Part shown: piece after piece, positions 12,530 to 20,872 of the stretch | Layout of the letters: each line of letters starts with the position of its first letter | How positions within the stretch are numbered: position 1 is the first letter of the stretch | NCBI RefSeq assembly: GCF_963966145.1 | Contig: NC_091052.1 | Coordinates: 1,736,001-1,800,000, forward strand | Source of the DNA: Tenebrio molitor | Lineage: Eukaryota; Arthropoda; Insecta; Coleoptera; Tenebrionidae | Direction of reading: 5' to 3' | Length of the DNA stretch: 64,000 nt | Notes under the pieces: model-generated | What the model saw: the letters and a program-made list of their open reading frames with translations, nothing else | Told to the model about the DNA's origin: nothing | Database searches by the model: none | Translations under genes and position numbers: made by a program

Positions 12530-13012
12530 CTTTCAGCGAAAAAGGGGGTTCTTGGCGCTAAATCGAAGTCCTTCCGGCACTCCTTTACTCAAAAATTTTC
12601 GGTACTCTAAAGTTGCGATACGGTACTGGATCAATTCATCCAAACGGGATTGACTCTAAACTGGATCGAACCACCCCTAATACATGGTCTTAGTGAAATG
12701 AATTCAAAATTGAACGATAATTACCTCTATAGTGCGAGGGGTCACTCGACCACGAACTCTAAAAGGCGCTTCGCTGGCGTCGCTTCGACGGCTCTCGACG
12801 AAGTGTCCGACTTCCGCATTTTTAATCTCGGTACCGCAGTCCCATAAATCGCGAAAATCGTCACGCGCGCGATTCTCGACCTTATTCAGTTGTGCTATAA
12901 GGCGGGCTGCGCTTGCGTGGTACTGCGCAATCAAAAATGTGCATTTCCGGTGGTACTACACGTGCGCGTGTCATGACAGGTGGACCGTCATGGCGTCGGT
13001 TTGTTTACCTCG

Positions 13013-13020
13013 AAATTATA
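13013..13020 (-). promoter_or_regulatory. Candidate TATA box in LTR
   Basis: TATAATTT on the minus strand, preceded by CGG. If used, transcription would start about 590 nt into the LTR, leaving a very long R-U5. The same site is at 20302-20309 in the 5' LTR, which would drive the element. This is a motif match only. Confidence 0.25.
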
Positions 13021-13582
13021 CCGAGCGGGAGAATTCAGATTTTGGACGGTATTGTGTCGGTAAGTCGTGCACGTCTATCCTGATGTTAATTGCCGTAACT
13101 CGCAGGTCAAAAAAAGGACAGGAAGAAAGATGGGGTTGAAAAGAAGGAGATGACTTTCCGGCAAGTTACTAAAGAGGAAAAGGGACCCAACATTGCCGTA
13201 CGGTCACCTATCGCTGAGAAGAGAAGAAGAGAAAGTGAAGAGAAAGAGAAAGTGAAAGTGGGGTTCTGAAAGATAGGTTGCAGCTCGCCAACCTAGAGGC
13301 GTGAGGCCACCTCAGCCTGACATTTGCGGGGGTAACATGTGTTCTTCCAGCCCCCCCGTGGTGGCTGGCACAAATGACTCTAAATTGAAACTTTCCGCTT
13401 CCGGAATGAGCGACGTAAAAAACTTGAAGGCAGGGTGGGCGCGTCGCGTTGCCAAATGCCGTGCGTTAACTGCTAGTTCCGGGTCTTCGAACTGCGATCT
13501 ATTAGCCCCGCGAGCATAAGTAGGACCTCGTGGCCTCCTACTCCGGCCAATCGCCATTGTGGCGTTTCGTAACGCTACACTA

Positions 13583-13593
13583 CCCCCCTCCTC
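13583..13593 (-). other. Polypurine tract
   Basis: GAGGAGGGGGG on the minus strand lies three bases before the 3' LTR, where the plus-strand DNA primer of LTR retrotransposons is expected. It is preceded by a T-rich stretch, as is common upstream of polypurine tracts. Confidence 0.9.
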
Positions 13594-13957
13594 AAAAAGA
13601 AAAAGGAAAAGGTAACTCAGTTGCCTTTTACTTTTTACAAAAAAACGAAGATGAAGTCTTCACAAAAAAAAACGTCAAAATTTGATCACTGGAAAAGTTT
13701 TGGTTTCGCCACGAAAATGGCTTGTCGATATCTGCGCGTATCAAACGATTGAAAACTGAATCTCAATGTCAATTAGTACTTGAGTACTGCGGTATGATGT
13801 AAGTCAAGTCCGGTTAAATGTCATAATTTGGGGTTCTTAAATAAACTTTTCCTGAACAAACTCCACGGTAAAATTTTACTGTCGTCAACATTCCAAAGGA
13901 GGACAAAAGAATTAATCGAAAAATTGAACGGTACGAAAAAGTGAAATGCAAAGCTCG
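13594..13957 (-). other. Untranslated tail between pol and the polypurine tract
   Basis: About 360 nt with no ORF of note. There is no signal peptide, transmembrane segment or env-like frame, so the element appears to be a gag-pol-only type. Confidence 0.7.
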
Positions 13958-16900
13958 CTACGGTTCTTCGGCTTCTGCCAGAGATCCTCTGAATTCTTTC
14001 AAATCTTTCATGTGCCAAACACCTAGATCTGCGCGGTTCTCATCTTCGAGAGCGTACGCGAGTTTCGATAGTTTTCTCGTTATCGTGCACAGCACGTAGC
14101 GTGGCGCTAATTTTTGCGCAAAGTCTTTCGCAGCGCTGGAAAGTACTTTGTTGCGTTTCCAAACTTTGTCGCCTACAAAAAATTCAGCGTCGCGCTTCCG
14201 AAGATTGTACGAGCGTTCGTTGCGTTCGTGCGCTTTGTGAAGGTGCTGGGTTACATCCTGCAAGATGGTCTTGAGGTGTTCTAAATTTTTCGCGTGATCT
14301 TCGCGATCAGCTGTCGTCAAGGTTTCCGGATTTTCCGCTACTTTGCCGTAAAATTCACCGGTACAGGGTACTACCCTACCAAAATTGAGAAATGCTGGAC
14401 TGAATCCGGTTACTTCGTTGACCGCTGTGCGAATCGCGTACCCGATCTTTGCCACCTCGGCATCCCACTTTTTGTGAGCGCCTTTGACGTAACTTCGTAT
14501 GGCAGTGCCAACTGTGCGGTTGTATCGCTCCACAGGGTTGCTCTGAGGGTGATACTTGGCTGTGAACCAGATCTTTTGAACTTTGTAGTTCTCGCAAGTC
14601 TTTACAAATTCGTTTCCGACAAACTGCTTGCCGTTGTCGACCAAAATGAATTGCGGTGCACCATACACAAGAAAAATTCCGTTCTCGATACATTCTGTAA
14701 CTTTTGAGCTCGTAGCTTTTCGTAACGGAAATAGTACAACGTACTTCGTGAACCAATCTACGATCACTAAGAGATACGAATATCCTTTCGTGGACGCCGG
14801 TAATGGACCAATCAAGTCAACGGAAATCATTTGCCACGGAAACTGAACCTTTTTTTCTTTGCCCATAAGCCCTGCGCGAGCGGTGTTCGGTGCTTTTTGC
14901 TCATTGCAAACCTTGCAGTTTCGAACGTAACGAATGACGGAACGACGCATTTTCGGCCAAAAGTGATTGATGGATAACCTTGAAAGTGTCTTGTAGTACC
15001 CGAAATGAGCTGATGTCGGTGCATCATGACATGATTCTAAAATTTTTGTTCTTTGATTTCGCGGTACTAAAAGCTTCCACTCCGGGACGTTGCCGGGTAG
15101 TACAATTTTGTTCGGTACGAATCGATACACGAAACCGTTCTCGACTTTCCATGATGGATTTCTTTGAGGATTGGCGATTATGTTGTCGCGAAGTCGCGTG
15201 TACGACTCGTCCAAATCATTCAAGTTCACGCCGAGAAAGCTGTCAATGTCTACCGCAGCAATTTCTGCAGGTAGTCTCGATAGTGCGTCCGGTACTACAT
15301 TGAGCTTGCCCTTACGATGGACCAAATCGAATGAAAATTGATTGAGCTTGACACTCCATCGCGCTAACTTGCCTGCTGGGTCCTTCATTCGGTTTAACCA
15401 GAGCAATGAATAATGGTCCGTCACGATCGTGAAATGGGTGCCCTCAACGTAAGGCCTGAACTTTTCCAACGCGAACAAAACGGCTAAACATTCTCGTTCC
15501 GTAACGCTATAATTTCGCTCGGCTTTTGTTAGCGAACGGCTGGCGTACGCGATCACTCTCTCATCTCCGTCTAAATCTTGCGTTAAAACTGCTCCTAGAC
15601 CGGTGTTTGAAGCGTCAGTTTGGATCACGAAAGGTTTCGAGAAATCAGGACTTGACAATACGGGTGCTGAAACAAGTGCATCCTTGATTTTCTGAAAAGC
15701 TTCCTGAGCTTCAGGAGTCCACTCCGTTTTCTGTCGCTTTCGCTTTCCGGTAAGTAGCGCGTTTATCGGGGACATGAGGGTCGAAAAATGAGGGATGAAA
15801 CGCCTATACCAAGAACACATGCCTACGAAACGTTTGATTTCGGTACTAGTCTTCGGGACTGGATAGCTCACCATGGCCGCTACTTTGTCTGGATCGGTAC
15901 CTAGACCATGTTCATCGACAATGAAACCCAAATATTTCAAACTTGAGCGGAAAAGTTGACACTTTTTCGCATTCACGGTGAGTTTCGCGTCTCGAAGACG
16001 TCGTATCACCTCCCTCAAAACTTGTACGTGTTTCTCGAATGTCGGGGCGATAATGATTAGATCGTCCAGGTAAACAAAGACGTGAGGTTCTAGTTCAGGT
16101 CCGAAAATTCTGTCCATGAGACACTGCTGCCTCTGGGCTGCGTTTGTCAGTCCGAACGGTAATACGTTAAAATGAAAAAGACCTCTGCCGGGAATCGCAA
16201 AAGCTGTCTTCGGTCTAGACTCTGAATCTAACGGGATTTGCCAAAAAGCGTTCTTGAGATCGATCGAACTGATGTACTTTGCTCCTCGCAACATACTGAG
16301 AATCCTGTCGACACGCGGTAATGGGTAACTGTCACGTTTTGTCACGGCATTGAGCCTGCGACCGTCAAAGCAAAGTCGGTATTCACCGGAAGATTTCTTT
16401 ACTAACAAAATTGGAGAAGACCACGGACTGTCAGAAGGCGATATGACATTGTTCTCGAGCATGCGGTCAATTTCTTTGTTGACTTCCGCAAGCATGTACG
16501 GAGACCACCAATACGGACGTTGTTTGATCGGCAATGCTTCTCCCGTGTCGATTGTGACTGTCATTTTGTGTGTCCTCCCTAACTTTCCGTCGTTGCTCAA
16601 CAAATCTAAATTTTTCCGGATGATCTCGGTGATCTCATGCCGATCCGCGCCACACTCCGTCACCGCGTCACATTCTGGTACTCTTACGATATCCGACGCT
16701 ACTTCAATTTTGTGACCCGCGAAATCTATCTTGAGTCCGAATAATCTACAAAAGTCGCACCCTAATATGACGCTATGCTGAAGATCTGGCACGTAGTAGA
16801 CACGAATTCGCCGTCTCGACGAGTCTAACACTGCTTCTAGTTCGATAGCTTTGGTTACCGGATGTTGTTTTCCGTCGGCAGTTCTGATGGTTTTTAGCCG

Positions 16901-17239
16901 AGATGGGAAAGTTTTTCCACCTGCGCGAAAATGAATTAAATCGGCTCCTTTTCCACCAACTATAGTGCAATTCGAACCGGAATCCACGAGTCCTTCAGTT
17001 TCCTTATTGTTTAGACGCAGTCTGATAAATGGCCTATTGTCATTGGTTTTGCTGACGAAAATGGAAGCGGAATTTGCCCGAGAAGGCTTGCAAAACTCTT
17101 TGACTTCGTCTAACCAAGCGTTCCACTGGGTGTCCGTACGTTTCGCGATGATCGATGCGTTTACATCGGCCTTGGGATGTTTTAGGAACGTAGCACGGCC
17201 GCAAGTCTGCCGCGTCCCTACTGCGCGTTTCCCGACGGA
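13958..17239 (-). CDS. pol: Pol polyprotein: aspartic protease, reverse transcriptase, RNase H, integrase
   Basis: Pol copies the element's RNA and integrates the DNA. It has no start codon of its own that need be used: the frame is open from 17239, overlaps the end of gag and is reached by a -1 frameshift at 17227-17233. Counting from the Met at 16987 (1009 residues), the protease site is DSG (2-4) with ILGCDF (75-80). RT shows LPFGL (276-280) and the catalytic YLDD (306-309). RNase H has TDAS (457-460), E497 and TDH (523-525). Integrase has zinc-binding H654, H661, C691 and C694, then catalytic D724, D784 and E820 with exact D-59-D-35-E spacing. A C-terminal APRY...ITRKLSKLAYALED segment resembles a GPY/F module without its GPF core; no chromodomain is seen. 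No stop or frameshift interrupts the frame. Confidence 0.97.
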   Translation of the reverse strand, partial: SVGKRAVGTRQTCGRATFLKHPKADVNASIIAKRTDTQWNAWLDEVKEFCKPSRANSASIFVSKTNDNRPFIRLRLNNKETEGLVDSGSNCTIVGGKGADLIHFRAGGKTFPSRLKTIRTADGKQHPVTKAIELEAVLDSSRRRIRVYYVPDLQHSVILGCDFCRLFGLKIDFAGHKIEVASDIVRVPECDAVTECGADRHEITEIIRKNLDLLSNDGKLGRTHKMTVTIDTGEALPIKQRPYWWSPYMLAEVNKEIDRMLENNVISPSDSPWSSPILLVKKSSGEYRLCFDGRRLNAVTKRDSYPLPRVDRILSMLRGAKYISSIDLKNAFWQIPLDSESRPKTAFAIPGRGLFHFNVLPFGLTNAAQRQQCLMDRIFGPELEPHVFVYLDDLIIIAPTFEKHVQVLREVIRRLRDAKLTVNAKKCQLFRSSLKYLGFIVDEHGLGTDPDKVAAMVSYPVPKTSTEIKRFVGMCSWYRRFIPHFSTLMSPINALLTGKRKRQKTEWTPEAQEAFQKIKDALVSAPVLSSPDFSKPFVIQTDASNTGLGAVLTQDLDGDERVIAYASRSLTKAERNYSVTERECLAVLFALEKFRPYVEGTHFTIVTDHYSLLWLNRMKDPAGKLARWSVKLNQFSFDLVHRKGKLNVVPDALSRLPAEIAAVDIDSFLGVNLNDLDESYTRLRDNIIANPQRNPSWKVENGFVYRFVPNKIVLPGNVPEWKLLVPRNQRTKILESCHDAPTSAHFGYYKTLSRLSINHFWPKMRRSVIRYVRNCKVCNEQKAPNTARAGLMGKEKKVQFPWQMISVDLIGPLPASTKGYSYLLVIVDWFTKYVVLFPLRKATSSKVTECIENGIFLVYGAPQFILVDNGKQFVGNEFVKTCENYKVQKIWFTAKYHPQSNPVERYNRTVGTAIRSYVKGAHKKWDAEVAKIGYAIRTAVNEVTGFSPAFLNFGRVVPCTGEFYGKVAENPETLTTADREDHAKNLEHLKTILQDVTQHLHKAHERNERSYNLRKRDAEFFVGDKVWKRNKVLSSAAKDFAQKLAPRYVLCTITRKLSKLAYALEDENRADLGVWHMKDLKEFRGSLAEAEEP

Positions 17240-18525
17240 TTACACTTTTTGCAGGTCGCCAAGGTGACGTCTGGCTCCCCACAACGGTAGCAAAACTGCT
17301 TTCTTTTCAGTCGACAGTTCATGAACGAATGATTCGGCTGTTGACAATTCCAGCACTTGAACGACCTGGAGGACGAACTCGCGGGTTCACTCCGTCTGGC
17401 TGAATTGCCTGAGGGTTCCTTCACGACGATGGCGCGTGGACTCGCTTTCGCGGGTTCGCTCGCCCGAACATATGCCAACTCTGGCTCCAACACGCAAGAT
17501 GACTTGGGTGCAGCGCGATGTTTCTGCCGCAAAGCCGATAACTCCTCCACTTTTTTGCACAACTTAATCAACTCCGGTACGGTGACAACTTCGGTGATGC
17601 TAAGCTGGTTAAGGTAACATGGAAGCAAATTCCTCCGAATCGTCTTTACCTTGGTTATCTCCGCCGGTGGTCGACTAAGTCTAGCAAAAAGCGTCTCCAT
17701 AACCGCAACGTAAATGGTTATCGACTCGCTTTTGCCCTGAAGCCTGCCCTTGATTTCGTCCCACAACAATTCATCGAAATCCGGTGGAAGAAATTCCTGT
17801 TTCAACAACTGAACCACTTCGTCCCAATCGCTCAATCTGCTCCGAACAGAACGATACCAAATCAGCGCTTTGCCGCTAAAGAGATCAATGGCCGCGTTAA
17901 AAAGGTCCCTGTTGGTTGCGTTTCGCGCTACCGACAGTTCCTCTACCCGTTCCAAGAACTGGTTCACCGTCATTCCATTTTCCTCCCCGTTGAAAGATAC
18001 GCCCCAGGTGTGAATTGGCACTAGTTTCGGTTCCGGAGATCTCGCGTGAGGGTGCACGTAAATGGGAGTAGTCGCGACGACTGGTGGCGCTTCCACCGTA
18101 ACCGGGCTCGCTTCTGCTGCCTTGTCGTGAAGATCAGCTTCGAGCAACAAACATGTCGCGTACGCCTCATTTCTATACTCCGCATCTCGCTCGCGTCTCA
18201 TTCGCCGAATGCGAAATGAAAGGTGCGTTAGACGGGTCTTCAACCGTTTGAAGATCATGTCTTCCGCCGTTCCTTCAAATTCTGTCAAAATCGTGCGTAT
18301 GCTCTCAAGGGTGTCCTCAATGGCCTGGACCTCGGTGTCGTGATCATACTCTGCGTCATGAAGTGACAGAAAGTATTCGTCCGGTCGACCTAGTTCTTTG
18401 GACAGAGCTCTCGCTAACAGTTTCCTCTTATCGTCCTGGTTTCGGCTAGTCGTGATGCCGCGTATACGCAATTCATACGTCAGCTCGTCAGCTAGTAAAT
18501 GCTTGACCTTGAATTGTTCGTCCAT
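17218..18525 (-). CDS. gag: Gag structural protein with zinc knuckles
   Basis: Gag (435 aa) would form the virus-like particle and bind the element RNA. Residues about 6-46 (ELTYELRIRGI...LARAL) look like the SAP-like helical segment seen in several insect retroelement Gags. Residues about 60-135 are charged and may be coiled. A Pro-rich linker (140-170) follows, then a capsid-type retrotransposon Gag domain at about 173-290, including FLERVEEL and ALIWYRSVR. Near the C-terminus is one canonical CCHC knuckle (C391, C394, H399, C404) and a second, variant one (C412, C415, C425 with V420 where His is expected). The start ATG follows a 338-nt leader after the 5' LTR. Gag ends at TAG, with pol overlapping in the -1 frame. 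Confidence 0.95.
   Translation of the reverse strand: MDEQFKVKHLLADELTYELRIRGITTSRNQDDKRKLLARALSKELGRPDEYFLSLHDAEYDHDTEVQAIEDTLESIRTILTEFEGTAEDMIFKRLKTRLTHLSFRIRRMRRERDAEYRNEAYATCLLLEADLHDKAAEASPVTVEAPPVVATTPIYVHPHARSPEPKLVPIHTWGVSFNGEENGMTVNQFLERVEELSVARNATNRDLFNAAIDLFSGKALIWYRSVRSRLSDWDEVVQLLKQEFLPPDFDELLWDEIKGRLQGKSESITIYVAVMETLFARLSRPPAEITKVKTIRRNLLPCYLNQLSITEVVTVPELIKLCKKVEELSALRQKHRAAPKSSCVLEPELAYVRASEPAKASPRAIVVKEPSGNSARRSEPASSSSRSFKCWNCQQPNHSFMNCRLKRKQFCYRCGEPDVTLATCKKCNPSGNAQ
17227..17233 (-). promoter_or_regulatory. Programmed -1 ribosomal frameshift site GGGAAAC
   Basis: The heptamer G GGA AAC (gag-frame codons GGA and AAC) fits the canonical X XXY YYZ rule. It lies in the only window where a switch can work: after the pol-frame stop at 17240-17242 and before the gag stop at 17218-17220. 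A tandem slip of one base back puts the ribosome into the pol frame. GC-rich sequence follows within a few bases, but I cannot confirm a pseudoknot by eye. Confidence 0.88.
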
Positions 18526-18863
18526 TTTGACGAAGACTCACCGCGATTCCACGGGTCGGTAACGCAATAAAAACGCCGGTCAAAACACTACCAAAAAACA
18601 GCGCGCAACACGATAGTCGATTCCGAGAAAAGGTTTTTGTCGTCGAGGGTACAAGATAAGACCGCTACTCAAACAATGAATTCGCCGCTAAATTTCCGCT
18701 TCTCATTAACACACAATCAAAAAATTCAACTTTCAATAAACCTTTACCAACTCCCTTTGCTCCGATTGAAAAAAGTGACTGAGCCTCAATGAAGATGAAC
18801 GATAAACGAAAATTTGTGGTTGCTCCAAAAAATCGAGCCCCACGTTCTGGGCGTCAAAATTTG
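18526..18863 (-). other. Retrotransposon leader between 5' LTR and gag
   Basis: A 338-nt untranslated leader on the minus strand. It would hold the primer-binding site and packaging signals. No upstream ORF of note is seen. Confidence 0.7.
18833..18857 (-). promoter_or_regulatory. Candidate primer-binding site
   Basis: Six bases inside the 5' LTR the minus strand reads TTGACGCCCAGAACGTGGGG. This resembles the TGGCGCCCAACGTGGGG type of primer site known from insect LTR elements, but it has TGA instead of TGG at the tRNA CCA position and one extra base. A second TGGGG begins within it. The primer tRNA is not established. Confidence 0.45.
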
Positions 18864-20868
18864 TGTGACCAAAAGTTGGCCAGTGACAGCTCCGGGCTCC
18901 CAGGGGGTTTTTCGGGGCAGAGGGCGTGGGTTCGGATTTTTAAAAAATGGGCGCCAGGCAGCTATTGTCTTGAGCTGGTTGTTGCTTGTCCAGCTGCCGG
19001 GACAAGTGCTCAGATCTTACTCGTCGAAGGTAAGTAAAAGCAAACGCTTTCTGATCGTTAAACAAATTTTGGTTTATTCGGTTACTGCAAAATTATCCAC
19101 AGAACAGTATTTGGTGGTTCGGTACTGGTTCACACGAATGCGATAATGGTTCGCTTGTAACTACTAGATGAAAATTGAAAGATGCGGAACCAGTACTTTT
19201 TGGTGGCCTTAATATCTACTTTGGTCGTAACCAGAAAAGCTTTTCTTTCACATGTGACCGAATCTTAAACTAAACATGATATTCTTCGACGAAATAAAAG
19301 ATGTTTTGATTCCTGATGAGGAACCTCCCGAACTTAGACTTCCTTCTGATCGAGCTAATTATTAAATGTAAACTTAATGAAACCCAAGGTCAAGATTGGG
19401 GTGTCACCTTGACAAAAAATTAAAATTGATCCTGATAGGAAAGTTTAAATCGGTGAAGTTCCGAAACGTTAAATTTGACTGAAATTTCTTTAAGTTGACA
19501 CTGGAGATTGAATGAAAAGGTTCTTACAAAAAAATTCTAAACATTTGCAAAGTTTCAAAAAATTTTAGTGAACATACAAAAATTATGAAAGCGAGAAGCG
19601 AGAAATTCGAGGCGTTCCTAAATTTTGCAATGCCGCGGTAAAAAATATGGCGACTTAGCTTTATGACGGGTCTGTTGTCTCCTCGAATAGCGTCCTTTTG
19701 ACTTGCGGTGTGACCTTGGCGATACGGTGCTCAAAATAAACGATCGCCTCTGCGAACGATGTTCTCCAAAATGGTCGCCTCTGCGAACGATCTGGCTACG
19801 AATCGCCCTGCGAACGATCTTTCAGCGAAAAAGGGGGTTCTTGGCGCTAAATCGAAGTCCTTCCGGCACTCCTTTACTCAAAAATTTTCGGTACTCTAAA
19901 GTTGCGATACGGTACTGGATCAATTCATCCAAACGGGATTGACTCTAAACTGGATCGAACCACCCCTAATACATGGTCTTAGTGAAATGAATTCAAAATT
20001 GAACGATAATTACCTCTATAGTGCGAGGGGTCACTCGACCACGAACTCTAAAAGGCGCTTCGCTGGCGTCGCTTCGACGGCTCTCGACGAAGTGTCCGAC
20101 TTCCGCATTTTTAATCTCGGTACCGCAGTCCCATAAATCGCGAAAATCGTCACGCGCGCGATTCTCGACCTTATTCAGTTGTGCTATAAGGCGGGCTGCG
20201 CTTGCGTGGTACTGCGCAATCAAAAATGTGCATTTCCGGTGGTACTACACGTGCGCGTGTCATGACAGGTGGACCGTCATGGCGTCGGTTTGTTTACCTC
20301 GAAATTATACCGAGCGGGAGAATTCAGATTTTGGACGGTATTGTGTCGGTAAGTCGTGCACGTCTATCCTGATGTTAATTGCCGTAACTCGCAGGTCAAA
20401 AAAAGGACAGGAAGAAAGATGGGGTTGAAAAGAAGGAGATGACTTTCCGGCAAGTTACTAAAGAGGAAAAGGGACCCAACATTGCCGTACGGTCACCTAT
20501 CGCTGAGAAGAGAAGAAGAGAAAGTGAAGAGAAAGAGAAAGTGAAAGTGGGGTTCTGAAAGATAGGTTGCAGCTCGCCAACCTAGAGGCGTGAGGCCACC
20601 TCAGCCTGACATTTGCGGGGGTAACATGTGTTCTTCCAGCCCCCCCGTGGTGGCTGGCACAAATGACTCTAAATTGAAACTTTCCGCTTCCGGAATGAGC
20701 GACGTAAAAAACTTGAAGGCAGGGTGGGCGCGTCGCGTTGCCAAATGCCGTGCGTTAACTGCTAGTTCCGGGTCTTCGAACTGCGATCTATTAGCCCCGC
20801 GAGCATAAGTAGGACCTCGTGGCCTCCTACTCCGGCCAATCGCCATTGTGGCGTTTCGTAACGCTACA
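18864..20868 (-). repeat. 5' LTR of the retrotransposon
   Basis: The 2005-bp copy upstream of gag on the coding strand, which would supply the promoter. It matches 11575-13579 in length and, as far as I could compare, in every base. The three short repeats are at 19744-19760, 19775-19791 and 19803-19818, the candidate TATA at 20302-20309 and the candidate poly(A) signal at 19073-19078. Confidence 0.97.
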
Positions 20869-20872
20869 AGCT
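20869..20872. repeat. Target-site duplication AGCT (right copy)
   Basis: Matches 11571-11574 on the other side of the element. Confidence 0.85.

Larger units (their letters stand above)
11575..13579 (-). repeat. 3' LTR of the retrotransposon
   Basis: This 2005-bp direct repeat is matched at 18864-20868 with a constant offset of 7289, and I found no difference by eye. On the plus strand it starts TGTGACC and ends CGCTACA, giving the usual TG...CA ends. On the coding strand a possible polyadenylation signal AATAAA (plus-strand 11784-11789) lies about 210 nt before the end. The ORFs inside the LTR recur identically in both copies and look non-functional. Confidence 0.97.
11575..20868 (-). mobile_element. 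Complete Ty3/gypsy-type LTR retrotransposon, apparently intact
   Basis: The element is 9294 bp: LTR 2005 bp, internal 5284 bp, LTR 2005 bp, coding on the minus strand. In transcription order it runs 5' LTR (18864-20868), leader with a possible primer-binding site, gag (18525-17218), a -1 frameshift, pol (protease, RT, RNase H, integrase, to 13958), an untranslated tail, polypurine tract, and 3' LTR (11575-13579). The order RT-RNaseH-IN defines Ty3/gypsy rather than Ty1/copia. There is no env-like ORF between pol and the polypurine tract. The long LTRs and the NAAQ...CLMDRI stretch in RT recall the Osvaldo/Ulysses group and Tribolium Woot, but that lineage placement is inference. Both LTRs look identical and both ORFs are open, indicating a very young copy. 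Confidence 0.97.

Noticed and set aside
12414..13557. ORFs of 65-135 codons on both strands inside the LTRs, repeated at 19703-20846
   Set aside because: They are duplicated only because the LTR is duplicated; they overlap on opposite strands and have no domains.
13821..14018. Short minus ORF after pol as a possible env
   Set aside because: It overlaps the pol end in another frame, is only 65 codons, and lacks a signal peptide or transmembrane anchor.
18826..18846. TGGGGCTCG in the retrotransposon leader as a tRNA-Pro primer site
   Set aside because: Only about nine bases fit; the following TTTTTTGG does not continue the tRNA-Pro complement.
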